Made by a program: the position numbers and the translations under genes | From: Craterostigma plantagineum | Lineage: Eukaryota > Streptophyta > Magnoliopsida > Lamiales > Linderniaceae | DNA length: 64,000 nt | NCBI GenBank assembly: GCA_027422505.1 | Contig: JAPQWV010001128.1 | Location: 1-64,000 of the forward strand | Direction: 5' to 3' | In this document: piece after piece, positions 52,861 to 64,000 of the stretch | How the letters are laid out: the number at the start of each line of letters is the position of its first letter | Numbering within the stretch: position 1 is the first letter of the stretch | Notes under the pieces: generated by a model | Seen by the model: the letters and a program-made list of their open reading frames with translations, nothing else | Databases searched by the model: none | Told to the model about the DNA's origin: nothing

Positions 52861-54250
52861 ACCACTAATCGAGCCTTGTATCTGACCAGCTTGCCTTCAT
52901 CAATTTGTACACCCATTTATTCATGAGTGTCTTCTTTCCTTTCGGCAATCGAACTAACTCGTAAGTATCATTCTTTTTCAGAGAATACATCCCCTCTTGC
53001 ACGGCCTTTGTCCAACAATCTTTGTCCCTATATGATTGCATTTCCTGGAAGCTCTCTGGTCCCCCTCTTCAGTAGTCAAAATATAATCAGAACTCGGATA
53101 CCTCTTAGATGGTTGGCGTACCCTAGTTGACCTTCTTAGTTGAGGTTCAACTGATTCTTGCACATCTGAATGCTCTCCCTACTCAGTAATTGTAAAATGG
53201 AATGCTGACTGGTGTATAATAGTCTACACCGCCACCTGTGCATTTCGTCACGTCCGCATCTGAGTCGTCCATGGTCTCATGCTCATGGAATACTACGTCG
53301 CGACTTCGAACAATCTTCTTCTTCTTTGAATCCCAAAGTCTGTAACCGAACTCTTCGTCTCCGTACCCAACGAAGATGCAAGGATTCGATTTATCATCGA
53401 GCTTCGATCTTTATTCCTTCGACACATGCATGAACGTCTATGTTTCTACCGGTCTACACCTTCTCTGGTATATCGAAATCCAATGCCGCTGAAGGTAGTC
53501 AGTTGATAAGATAGACTGCATGTTGACAACTTCCCCCCAAAAATGACCTAGATAGATTAGCCATTTTGAGCATCGCGTGGACTCTCTCCATAATGGTTCG
53601 ATTCACTCTCCGCGACACCATTCTGTTGAGGAGTGCCAGGAACTGTCTTCTCATGCCTAATCCCTCCTTCGTGGAATAATCTTTGAACTCCCGAGAGATG
53701 TATTAACCACCATTATCTGTGCGTAGACACTTTAGCGGCATTCATGTTTCTCTTTCCACCATCGCATGGAACTTCTTAAATAAAGAGTGTACCAATTCCA
53801 ACTTCTTCATTCGTCTGGTTGAGTTCTTTGCGAGTGAAACTCTATGTTGCTTTCCAAATAAACAATAATCACAGGGTTCAGTGCTTTCTCCTTTGCTACT
53901 GGTATGAGGGACTTTCTAGCCAAGACATTCAACCCATTTCTCCAACGTGCGCCAGTCGTCTATGCACAAGTTGGAGACATCATCTTCAACCGCATTCAGT
54001 TGGTTAGTACATATCGTTGCGTGCATCTTGTATAGCGAGCTGTATAACTTTCCTCTTGCTACCACCAATGATCCCTTGGTGAGTTTCCAATTACTATTCC
54101 CCATCTCATTATGGTATCCTTCGTTGTCCAGCACCTTCACAGAAACTAAGTTGAGACATAGATCTGGTATGTGTCGCACGTCTTTCAGCAGTAATGTGCA
54201 CCCTACGATCGTCTGGATACAGATTCACCGATCCCCACTATTTTAGAAAC
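52861..54250 (-). pseudogene. Integrase region of the Tork-type element
   Basis: Pieces in several frames show copia integrase: RHIPDLCLNLVSVKVLDNEG and WKLTKGSLVVARGKLYSSLY (54180-54010) before the zinc region, then PGTPQQNGVAE (about 53640-53590), NRTIMERV, and a linker with ALNPCIFVGYGDEEFGYRLW-like words (53400-53330). Stops and indels are frequent, so only the order of domains is certain. Confidence 0.78.
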
Positions 54251-55300
54251 ACTTTGGTTACCGATCTTGGTAGTGACAAAGTTCTCGCCTTGTATGTGGA
54301 GAAGTATTCACGCCTTGGAACACAATGGTAGGAGGCACCAGAGTCCACTACCCATTCAGTGCTCGTATCTGCAACATGACATCAGTCTACTTCGTTCACC
54401 AGTGTAACCTCTTCACCATTATTTGAGCCGGTTGCAGACGTGTTCTTGTCATCGTCTTGTTTCTGTTTTCCGTTTGAAAAGTCTACAGTTTCATTGTAAG
54501 TGGCCAATTTTTCCACAATGGTAGCACTTCCTCGTCTCCTTGAGTTGGATCTATTTTTGGACTTGTCGTTATCCTTTTGGTCCTCTACTCTTGCTACGAC
54601 CCCTATTCCCGTGACAAGGGCCTGATTTTCCGTACTGGTACTGTCAGCATCCCTCCATCGCAGCTGTTCATTGTAGAGCATGTTCTTCACCATCTCAATC
54701 GTGACTTTACCGCTTGGTGCCGAGTTAGTGAACGATACCACCAACATATCCCAGCTACCCGATAGAGATCCCAATAGTAGACATGCTTGTAGCTCATCAT
54801 CAAGGATTAGACCATCACTTGTGAGTTAGCCCTTCAAAGTCATTCAGATTTGCAGCAACTGATCGTCCCTCGTTCAGCTTTACATTCATGAGTTTCCGCA
54901 TCATGAATACCTTGCTCAGCGCATTAGTCACCTCGTACATACCCTCCAATTTCGTCAAGAGTTTGTGGGGGTCTGTCTCATTTCGGACGTGGTTGTAGAG
55001 GCTTATGTCCACCCGTTGGCGGATCACAACTAGCGTCTTTCTTTGCAATTTCTTCCATTGGTAAGCCTTCTCGCCTTCAGACATCTTGCCTTCATTTTCG
55101 ATAGTTCATGGAGGTCTTTGCAATCAAGATAATCCACCATCCTTGATTTTCATATGGATTCATAACTGTCAGCTTGATCACTCCCCCGTTGTTCTCCATG
55201 GCAGTCAAAATCTACCATCAACTACTAGTATCTTTTCTGATGTGGAAGATCAGTCAAAGCTGCAACCAGAGAGCATACTCAAAATACTATCAGACTCTGA
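54251..55300 (-). pseudogene. gag and protease of the Tork-type element
   Basis: Gag words are EGEKAYQWKKLQRKTLVVIR, NHVRNETDPHKLLTKLEGMY, KVFMMRKLMNVKLNEGRSVA and GSLSGSWDMLVVSFTNSAPS (UBN2-type Gag). A Lys/Arg/Ser-rich stretch follows (KDNDKSKNRSNSRRRG) and a disturbed zinc knuckle near 54530-54500. The protease active site is readable as WVVDSGA near 54350-54330. Gag starts a little inside the primer site. Confidence 0.82.
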
Positions 55301-55307
55301 TACCACT

Positions 55308-55929
55308 TGTTGGGGAGGTGGTGGACTTGCGGTGGTCAGTGGGCTCCACAAGTCCCGGTTTGGCTCGGTACTACGATCGAGAGAAGTGGGGCCCACAGGG
55401 TAAATTTGGTGGGACCCGTACAGTAACTAGCACGGTAAAATACAATTACCGTAAGGTATGAAAAAAAACACAAGAATTTTAACGTGGAAAACCCTCTGTT
55501 AACGAAAGAGTGAAAAACCACGGCCGAGTCGGCAAAATCTTCACAATAGTAAAAATTACAACCCTCGAATTTTTACTATCTCACTTTTACCACTCGTGTT
55601 TACCTCACACCTCTCTGTGGATGTGGACCCTATCGGTTTCTACCCGAACTGATAACCTCACAATTCACCGAACTACTTCTCTATATATAGTATAACTCGA
55701 ATGAGCTTGTGATGATAATAACTGAAGAATCCTCAGCTTATTTATAGTGTCTCCAGCTCTTCTGGACCGCTCGAAACGGGTGGCCAGGAATGCGCCCCGT
55801 CGCCTTTAATATGGACCGTTCATTAATTTAATATATTTAATATTATAATATAAATATTATAATATCATTATTATTTTTCTTAGATGGTGGGCGGCTAGCT
55901 GTTGCTAGGCTGGATCCCTTCACGCATCA
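55308..55929 (-). repeat. 5' LTR of the Tork-type element
   Basis: The 622-bp copy has TATATATAG near 55683, a possible promoter. TSD GCTAA follows at 55930. Confidence 0.9.
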
Positions 55930-55934
55930 GCTAA

Positions 55935-56440
55935 CATACTTAATATTAAATTTAAATTCCATTTTTCTCGATTGGGTAAAATCTAGTCGAATGTAATTTC
56001 AACAAAACGATGATCAAAACTTCACCCGACATTATTATTTGCAAGCATTTATAATTTACTATCACTTCCAATGGAATACAAGGTCTAGGCAAGGCGTACA
56101 TGAAATATGATATTGAACACATGTTACGAGGCAGAGAAGATATGATTAAACGATCATAATCTAAATAGGGATCAGAGAGTGTAACTCTTGGTTTTTTCTG
56201 TTGTGTTTTGTAATGGTCGTTGATGTTTAAGCCAAAGTTTAATTGCTTATGAAATTATGAAACTTAACGAAATGGCATGATTCAACATTTTTTTCGACTT
56301 GGAACTCTCCAATTTTTTTTGCAAAAATTTCCAACTACGATACATATCGACAATTTTGTGAATGATGTGGCAGTAGACTAACGGTTTGCTTAGGTGAATG
56401 TCGAATTATGCCACATATGCATGTCGTGTTAGACTTTCAA
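55935..56440. other. Distal end of duplicated unit B
   Basis: No gene is seen. It carries the empty sites of the Mutator MITE (near 56040) and of the LTR element (near 56090) that interrupt unit A, and loses similarity to A near 56435. The DNA from 56440 to 56626 is unassigned; it holds a purine-rich stretch. Confidence 0.7.
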
Positions 56441-56626
56441 CATAGAAAAGCAAATTGGAGATTTTTCTACACGTTTGCAATGACACAACTTATTTTTTTT
56501 TTAGCTCATGGTGTTGCCTATATATAGGCTTGTGGTGATGGTGTCTCCAAAATTGAGAGAAACGGAGAGCGAGTGAGCGAGAGAGAAAAAGAAAAAAAAG
56601 AGAAATTTTGTTCGGCCGGATACTAT

Positions 56627-58485
56627 TGGTCGCGACGAAACGGCTAAAAATAAAATTTATCACCTTACTAGTATAGCGAAAGTAGGGATCGTCTCCACAG
56701 GGAAAATGGCTGATTTATTTCTAATTTCAAACTCGGTCAATAATTATAATAATAATAATATTAATAATAATAATAATATTAAGGGGGGTTTTGATGATAA
56801 TGTTTTAACGCAATAACGAGAAATAAAAATATCGAGACTAACGATAATAAAATAATAGTCGAAGGAATTATTGTCCACCTAGATTTATCTAACCGATAAT
56901 CGATTTAATAAATATTATGTCAGCGCAAGCATAATCGGTTATAGTTATCGACGAACGCCTAATAACCAATCTTTTCTTACTTACTTGATAATTAAGAGAC
57001 GCTCTATAATTACTTCCCTAATCGAAAAATAATCTCCGGGACGCCCTGCAAGATTTAAAGTTCCGACAGCGTTAAATACGAAAAAGACCCGATTATTGAC
57101 TAATAAACTCGGACGCCGGTTTATTTAATCAAATCATTTAACATTACAATATAACTTACACTTACTGAATGTAGAGAAGTTGAATATTGGTTGCTACTTA
57201 TTAAAAACGAACAAACAATTACGAGTTTGTTGTTTTAATTAGCTATTGATCACCTAGTTTTAACAAATATTGGCCACTATTTAATCAAACTAAGCTCATC
57301 AATATACTTCACCCAAAATTAAACAAATACTTACGCTTTCAAGAATATATTTGTTAATCTCACAGTTCTAATAAAGCTAGGCTTCGAATAATCCTTCAAT
57401 ACAAGAGATTTAGCTGTATGACATTTTAAAGTACATATAGAACTAATCTGGATATGAAATAATAAAATTGAGTTCGCCCTTGTTTTTGAGTTTACTTAAC
57501 AATACGTTTAACCATAGTCAACTCCTAAATAAGTATCTATATGAAGATATTTTCTAATTGCTACCTATACTATAAGTATAATAAAATAAACCATAACAAT
57601 TAGCCTTATGAAAGTAGGAAACAAACGATCGAACACTTGTATCTCTGAACCCAGATAATACTTTCCAAGCTCTGAGCCACAAGGATTATAAATAAGAATA
57701 TGCTTTAATTAAACAAATCCAAGGACGAACAACATACTGGGAAATGAAAATAATGATAATAAAGCTGTGAAAAATTATCCTTAACTCTCATCAAACGCGA
57801 GGTATCTGTTGCAGTTTTAATTCCTTTACCTCTGCTCGTGCTGTGGCTTCCACTTAAGCTTCAGCAGCTTCGCAAATTCAGCCAAGTTCGATGGTCAGAG
57901 CTGCCTGCTCGCCTCGTGCCTTATCTGAATTATGTGCGGTCTTCTAAACGGCAAGGCTTCGTCGTCTCCTTCGAGCCTGACTTGTATGAGAATATGTGTA
58001 GGTGTGTCCCCCCCTTGATGCTTGGTCTGACCGTATAAATAGGTGTCCATCTTTCGACATATGAACGACAACAATTCCATTTTTTATAGATGTGTTTGGG
58101 TTCTTTTTTTCATTTCCCACTCGAAACATAAGAGCTGAAAACAAAGATGTTTTGTCTGCTTGAATATGTCGCTCACCACAAAGATGTTTTTGTCTGCTTT
58201 TCAGTATTGTCCAAGCATTCTTTTTTTTTTAAAGTACTAATGCACTGAATGAATCACGTACAACTAGCAAAGGAGGGCCCCTTCAATAATTATGTCTTCA
58301 AGTTGCTCTTCTGTACGTGCTTGTTGTTGAGATAATTATTTATCTGTCCGAAATTCATTTCTGAACCATTTTCCTCGGATATCTATAAATCAAGAAATAT
58401 GCGCATTAGTGCAAAATACTTGAACAATTTCGGATAAATAACATCTGATAAATCATGTTTACGGATGCAAATTATTATTCTATCA
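56627..58485 (-). repeat. 3' LTR of the truncated Athila-like element
   Basis: The LTR is about 1.86 kb, top strand TGGTCGCGACG to TTCTATCA. On the minus strand the polypurine tract GTGTGGGGGAATT precedes its TGATAGAATAAT start. The words AGGGATCGTCTCCACAGGGA near 56686 are common near the end of such LTRs. No partner LTR is in the window, so the outer border is inferred from the terminal dinucleotides. Confidence 0.7.
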
Positions 58486-60010
58486 AATTCCCCCACACTA
58501 AGACAATGCTTGTCCTCAAGCATTTACTAAAACTTGAAGTGCAAATATTCTGATCTAGAGTTTAGCGACATGCATTGCTTCGCCCTAGAGATAGCAATTA
58601 TTCACAATGATTCGTCCAAGACAATCATATCGATTTTCGACGATCTCAGTAAGCCTGAACACGCAAAAGTCAACAACTCTCACATGGATTCTCTCAATAC
58701 GCTCAAAGTGTTTATGGGAATATGTGTATACGCTCAAATCAACACCATGAAATGATATTAACATAAGCTTGCTAACATATCATATCGCGTTTCACATAGC
58801 GACTTAAGTGTACAAATCAAAAGGTCTTTCTTTGGGTTGTAATGGGGCTAGGGATTTAGGTAGGATATTTTGGGAAAGTAGGCTAAGATTGTCGAACCAA
58901 ATGAATAATAATAGCTAAATCCCACGACGATCGCACAAATACTTCTTAGTACAGATAAAACAAACTAGCACCACATATAGTATTTTTATGATTGTTTTTC
59001 TCAATCTCTTTTCTTTCCGACTATATATATATATAGTATCTTCTTTCTTGTTTTTTTTTTCATATATAACTATAGGAATACTAATAACAAGTATCTAGAC
59101 GCTTCTCAAGCTAATCAATCTCTAGGTCGTGGAACCTTCGCAATTAATAATTCATCTAATCCGATAATGGGTTGAAAAAGAAAGCCAAAAGGATATCTAT
59201 GGATAAATATTGTGGCTTAATTTCAACAAGAAAAATAAGGCTCAGGCTCAAGTTGGCTCACTAAGCGGATAATGTTAAGGTAAGGTCAATGTGAGGCCAA
59301 TGGCTTAATCCTAAGTGCCTTAATCACTTTTGTACACAAAAAAACGCCAATGATATCAACATGTATAATAGAGCAAGTTCTAGAACATTCGAAACATATG
59401 TGACGCTCTCGTAAAAACTGAGTATAAAGATAAATACTCTTCTTTTTTTTTAAAGCTCAAATCTCACATATATAAGTAGGCTTTGTGTCGACTCTTGCAC
59501 ATTCAATCTTTAAATCAATTGAAGAAAAAGAATAATCATCCTAATACCAATCGCTATTCGTAATTGTTTCTCTCATGTTCTAGCAAATGCATATCGGTTT
59601 GCTCTAGACAAAAATTATTCTCATTAAATATCACGAAAATCTCCCCCACACCTAAACTCTGCATTGTCCTCAATGTAGAATTCTAATGAAAATAGTAAGC
59701 TAAAATCTGAAGATTCCCACCCTAATTTTCATTTTAATAATTATGAGTCTATGTGAAGGAAGTAATAAAAAGTGATAATGCAAATAAAACTTCCCTGACA
59801 GTGATGGAGTCGTAGAGAAATTCCGAGCGAGTTGATATTTGTTCCTCGAGCTTAGTGAGATCTTGTTGCATAGGTAGCCGAGAATTAAGCCTGCTTAATC
59901 ATCATTGAAAACAAAGATAAATTAAACGAAATATTACAATAACAAAATAAAATAGGATAATTTGGGTTGCCTCCCAATGAGCGCTTTTCTTTAACGTCTT
60001 TGGCTAGACG
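58486..60010 (-). other. Non-coding stretch between integrase and LTR
   Basis: No gene is seen. Two polypurine-like words (CCCCCACAC on the top strand near 58489 and 59643, each with a TTGTCCTCAA word close by) and T-rich tracts are present, like the stretch in the first Athila-type element. Confidence 0.65.
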
Positions 60011-60029
60011 TGGTCTCAGTTCTTCAAAT

Positions 60030-61197
60030 TCATTCATAAATGGGCCTGCTCAGCTTAATCTCTTCAACACAAACCAAAAACTTATTCTCAAAATATGGTT
60101 TAAGCCTATGACCGTTAACCTTGAAACATTTATCAGAAGACATGCTATCAATTTCAATAACGCCATTTGGAAAAATATTTTTAACAATGTACGGTCCCAT
60201 CCAGCGAGATTTAAGTTTACCTGGCATGAATTTAACCTCGAATTGTAAAGGAGAACTTTTTGGCCTACCATGAATTCTTTTTTATGCAGGAGCTTGTCGT
60301 GAAAATGCTTCGTGCGTTCTTTGTACATTCTCGCATTCTCGTAGGCTTCTAAGCGAATTTCTTCAAGTTCCTGTAGCTGAAATTTCCGTTCCTCGCCAGC
60401 TTTTGTGGCCTCCATGTTACACTGTTTCACTGCCCAAAAAGCACGATGCTCAATTTCAACAGGTAAATGACACATCTTACCAAAAACTAGGCGATACGGC
60501 GACATCCCGATTGGTGTTTTAAAAGAAGTACGGTACGCCCAAAGTGCATCGTCTAATCGCAAGCTCCAATCCTTACGATTCGGATTTACGGTTTTCTCCA
60601 AAATATTCTTGACCTCCCTATTTGAAACTTCAGCCTGTCCGTTTGACTGTGGGTGATAAGTAGTAGCCAGTCGATGATGTACACCGTATTTGCGCATGAG
60701 TGCTTCCACCGTACGATTGCAAAGTGCGTGCCTTGATCGCTTATAATTGCGCGAGGAACGCCGAACCTACTAAAGATATTGGTTTCAAGAAACTACAACA
60801 ACTTTAGAATCGTTAGTTCGGGTAGCCTTGCTTCCACCCACTTCGAGACATAATCAACGGCAAGTAGTATATAAAGAAAGCCAAATGAACTTGGAAAAGG
60901 CCCCATAAATTCCATTCCCCATACATCGAAAATTTCACAAACTAAAATAGGATTTTGTGGCATCTCATCTCTAAAAGAAATTGTACCTGTTCTTTGACAA
61001 CTCGGACAACTCTTGCAAAATAAATAAGCATGTTTGAAAATAGTTTCCCAATAAAATCCACAGTCTAAAATTTTTCTAGCAGTTCGCTTAGGTCCGAAGT
61101 GTCCTCCACATGCATATGTATGACAATGAGTCAGTATATCATTAATTTCATCATTTGCAATGCACCTCCGAATGATTGATCCGAAACAATTTTCCAC
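60030..61197 (-). pseudogene. Integrase of the truncated Athila-like element
   Basis: The zinc region is clear: HTYACGGHFGPKRTARKILD, CGFYWETIFKHAYLFCKSCP and SCQRTGTISFRDEMP. The core shows FDVWGMEFMGPFPSSFGFLY and [11 protein letters not shown], then [40 protein letters not shown] and [20 protein letters not shown]. The C-terminal GPF/Y module is in [20 protein letters not shown]. Two or three indels separate these parts, one of them between 60793 and 60709 in the catalytic core. Confidence 0.88.
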
Positions 61198-61455
61198 AAG
61201 TATGGCTCATCCCACATATAATATTAGCGTCGCTTTTAATTTTATTTTTCCTTGACGAGCTCAAATGTGAAGGCAGCAAATCACTTTCCAAGTAATTAAC
61301 TATATCGGCAAACCAAGGTTCTTGATATTCCTTACCTTGAAGGCGAAATAGTTGCTCATCTGGAAGCGTTTCAGAAATTGGTAATGGCTCTTCATCACGA
61401 ATCAAATGACTCAAGTGGTCCGCCACGGAGTTGTCCACGCCTTTGCGATCCTTGA
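61151..61455 (-). pseudogene. RNase H end and linker of the truncated Athila-like element
   Basis: KDRKGVDNSVADHLSHL is the end of the gypsy RNase H. The linker to integrase follows (LPISETLPDEQLFRLQGKEY, QEPWFADIVNYLESDLLPSH). Nothing of pol is found to the right of about 61455. Confidence 0.82.
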
Positions 61456-63616
61456 TCTCTGTAATACCCGTGAAATTTAAAACGGGATTATTGTAAGTAT
61501 TTTAAAGTAGCGTAGTTATCATAAAAGAAATCTAAGAATTTATTCTATTCAATAAATGATATGTCCCCAACAAAACCAATTAAATATTGATGGGGAGGAA
61601 TAACTTTGAATGCTTTTGTGGCTATATATTATGTGCCAATATAATGATAGTAATAAAATTTATTAAGTGATAAGGGATGAAGTTTTCGGAGTATATTACA
61701 TACCTTAACATGAAATAAATTCCAATGTAGTTACTAATGGCCAAATGATTTGTAATAAGAATCAAACTATTATAATAAGTAAAATTTAAAAAATAAAAGA
61801 TTCCTAATTTTGTAGTATGGCCAAATTAGAGGTCTGTTACTTTAAATAAAATAATGAAAAAGAAAATCAAAGATTGGGATTTGTTTAGTAAAATCACGTG
61901 GGTGATTGTCACCTATTTGATTCCATCTAAATACAACCATTGATGCACATTGAAGAATGACTATTGGATTTAATAAAGTATTGTACATAAGGATGAAATT
62001 GCTTAAGCAAAGAGGAAAGGGACGTGTCTTCTACTTGTTCCCTTATGATTGAGATCAACTTTAATGATAAAAATCTACCAGCATTATTAGGAAGAAAAGG
62101 ACCACAAAATAATGAATATAAAGTTTCACATAAGGCTAAGAAACAAACGCATGATAGGAAATTAAATAATCACTTAGTTGTTCCACCCTTCACATGCTTC
62201 GAAGAAGGTCATATATATCTAATATATATAATAATCATTATTGAGAAAACCCTAACCTCATAAGAACGAAAATTACAAGGAAAATAGAGGATTAGAAAAG
62301 CAGAAGTGCTTGGTTAAGCTCCTCAATTTTTAAGCTCGAAGGTGTTGTAAGTTAGAACAAGATAACTTCACAACATTGGAAGCTTGGCGATATGGGGAAG
62401 TAATTTTCGTAGTGAGGTATATGAAAATAAATCTCTCATATTTGATTTACTTGTTTTCGATAGTTAGACGATTTTAAGTGATTAAGTAATTATTATAGAA
62501 GTTGTTGAAAATATTTATACTTAGGATTTTAGTGTTTTTGAAAATGGTATTCATATTCACGAGTTAACAATTTTCAAAATATATATGTCGTTCTTAAGGT
62601 TTTAATGTTTTAGGATTTATTAATTTCCGTGTTTAGGAATTATCTTGATTAGGAGTTTCAAATGTTTTATACGATAAATGACAAGTGATTATGTGTTATT
62701 TTTTAAGGTGTTTCGAAGTGTTTATGAGATTTATTTTAGGTGTTTAAATATTTGCTAACCTTGGAAATTTCAGCAATAGACGTTTTAGCAATAAGGAGTT
62801 CTTGGGGTTTTGAAATAAAAATATGTATTAGTTTGATTGTTGAACAGGGGGTTTCGTGACTTCATTATCCAATAATTATTTCTGGTGTCGTTGTTAATTG
62901 GTATGGTTTATATGTTTCAACATCTTATTATTTGGTCCTTCCCGAGCTTTTGGTTATATGATTAATATTAGACATTAAAAGATTCCATAATGGCCTGCTT
63001 AGATTGGGATGAGAAGTTTTTGGCATGTCAATACTATGAGAAAGATATTGATATTATATGGTTAGATTAAGTGTGAATGTGGATACTGTCTAAACATTTA
63101 TTTGGAATATGTGCTCGTAGGTTTCATAGTTGGATGTGTTTAGTATTTCCATGCGATAGTATCTTATGAGTTTTCAATATTAACAACGTGAATTAATCTT
63201 GAAAGTTTTCGGTATGAATGTGTTTTAGGCACTTGAAAGAATTTAGAAACATGTATGACCTTCGAATACAATTGTTTCATGTTCTTAGTCTAAAAAAAAA
63301 AAAAAAAACTCATGCATGTACTGATATTTATAATTGTCATGTATACAGACGTCTAAAACAATAGGGATCTGTCAAGTGTGAAATTAAGGACGACAGGTAG
63401 GTGAAAAACACCTACGACACGTAAACGTTATGTGATTAATTACGTGATATTTATGTGAATCGATGAATTATGTGATTTGATGAATTACGTGATTTATCTA
63501 TTTTGAATATTTTGTACGTTATATATATCTGATTATTTTCACTGCACTTGCATATCATGAGCACGCATGTTGATGTGAGGGTTTATGGGTAGAGCAGAGC
63601 GGAAACTCGGGTGTGT
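61456..63616. other. AT-rich DNA without a recognised gene
   Basis: Open stretches are short and lack motifs. An A18 run lies at 63293-63310, and the words TGAATTACGTGATTT recur three times around 63440-63500. Part of it may be an LTR of an element that continues beyond the window, but no terminus could be set. Confidence 0.4.
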
Positions 63617-63875
63617 GCTAACTCTAATGTGACCTGAGCTGGCCGCCCGAGAGTACGAAAGGTTGAGTAACGGGTCGTGTTGAGACATTATAGAACATTT
63701 CGAGTACAAGGCAACTCTAACGAGACCTGAGTAGCTTAACCGCTCTAATGAGACCTGAGCGGAATATGCGACTCTAACGAGACCTGAGTAGCCTCCCACT
63801 CTAACGAGACCTGAATAGGATATTCCATTCTAACGTGACCTGAGTGGGAACCTATTCTAACGAGACCTGAGTGGG
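63617..63875. repeat. Array of seven hairpin-like repeats
   Basis: The core YTCTAAYGWGACCTGA occurs seven times at irregular spacing. The bases flanking each core are partly complementary within a unit but differ between units: for example CCGCTC...GAGCGG, CCATTC...GAGTGG and CCTATTC...GAGTGGG, allowing G-T pairs. The loop TAACGAGACCT is nearly constant. One unit (near 63795-63820) pairs poorly. Function unknown. Confidence 0.7.
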
Positions 63876-64000
63876 ATATTAGAAATGTACTTAGTGTCGA
63901 GTAGTGTCGGATGTTGAAAAGTGTTAGTGTTGAGATGATTAAAGACGAGTTGAGTGTGCATTTGTGAGGTGTTTGGAATGGGGTTGAGCGCACATTGCAT

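Larger units (their letters stand above)
50196..55929 (-). mobile_element. Tork-type copia retrotransposon, TSD GCTAA
   Basis: LTRs (50196-50788 and 55308-55929) begin TGTTGGG and end in CATCA on the top strand. TSD GCTAA is at 50191-50195 and 55930-55934; unit A has a single GCTAAC at the matching site near 16905. On the minus strand the primer site TGGTATCAGAGT lies two bases from the right LTR and a polypurine tract GGAGGGGGAGAAT borders the left LTR. gag, protease, integrase, reverse transcriptase and RNase H follow copia order. The polymerase resembles the Tnt1/Tork group. A hAT-type MITE is nested at 50805-51485. Frames are broken by indels and stops, though a 263-codon reverse transcriptase stretch is open. 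Confidence 0.92.
56627..61455 (-). mobile_element. 5'-truncated Athila-like Ty3/gypsy element
   Basis: On the minus strand the end of RNase H, the integrase, a non-coding stretch, a polypurine tract and one long LTR are present. gag, protease and reverse transcriptase are missing: pol similarity stops abruptly near 61455. No second LTR was found to the right within the window. Sequence is clearly different from the element at 2183-13029, although the integrase is of the same general type. Confidence 0.85.

Noticed and set aside
63539..63993. Repeat-containing minus-strand frames with SGLVRV words
   Set aside because: They are translations of the hairpin-like repeat array and have no start context or known fold.

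Overview
This is plant nuclear DNA, very probably from a flowering plant. The evidence is tRNA-Asp-, tRNA-iMet- and tRNA-Phe-primed LTR retrotransposons of plant type, a U4 snRNA gene with the plant USE/TATA promoter, an RWP-RK (RKD) gene with introns, a ClpX-like nuclear gene with introns, and many hAT, Mutator and Harbinger-type MITEs. I cannot name the species. Nearly everything is repeat or pseudogene, and I see no certainly intact host protein gene.

Layout. 1-2182: unassigned repeat-like DNA with a palindromic CACGGCCGTG array, ending in part of an old LTR. 2183-13029: a full-length Athila-type Ty3/gypsy element (TSD TGCTT) nested in that LTR of its own family, which resumes at 13035-13244. 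About 13280-14370: the 3' end of a LINE. 14515-22060: unit A of a diverged segmental duplication, with U4 snRNA (+) next to an RKD-like gene (-), interrupted by a Mutator-type MITE and a degenerate LTR element. 22119-23971: three MITEs. 24240-24690: a decayed gene for a plant membrane-anchored protein. 24948-27479: a tRNA-Phe-primed LTR element without pol. 27660-32053: a ClpX pseudogene (-), split by a 3.1 kb non-autonomous copia element whose frames carry an Hsp90-like segment and a probable Hsp70/BiP lid segment. 32206-34895: a hAT transposon. About 35350-56440: unit B of the duplication, swollen to 21 kb. Its U4 copy is split by a hAT MITE. Its RKD copy is hit in exon 3 (a MITE carrying a second hAT copy), twice in exon 2 (two copia elements), just upstream of the start codon (a LINE-like insert) and further upstream (a Tork-type copia). 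56627-61455: a 5'-truncated Athila-like element (-). 61456-64000: AT-rich DNA ending in an array of small hairpin-like repeats.

The two U4/RKD units serve as each other's empty sites, so most insertions can be delimited to the base with their target duplications. The most unusual feature is the copia element at 27912-30986 carrying chaperone-derived coding sequence. Many frames, including those of recently inserted elements, are broken by single-base indels, and LTR pairs differ largely by 1-bp indels. Some breaks may therefore be assembly error rather than true decay.
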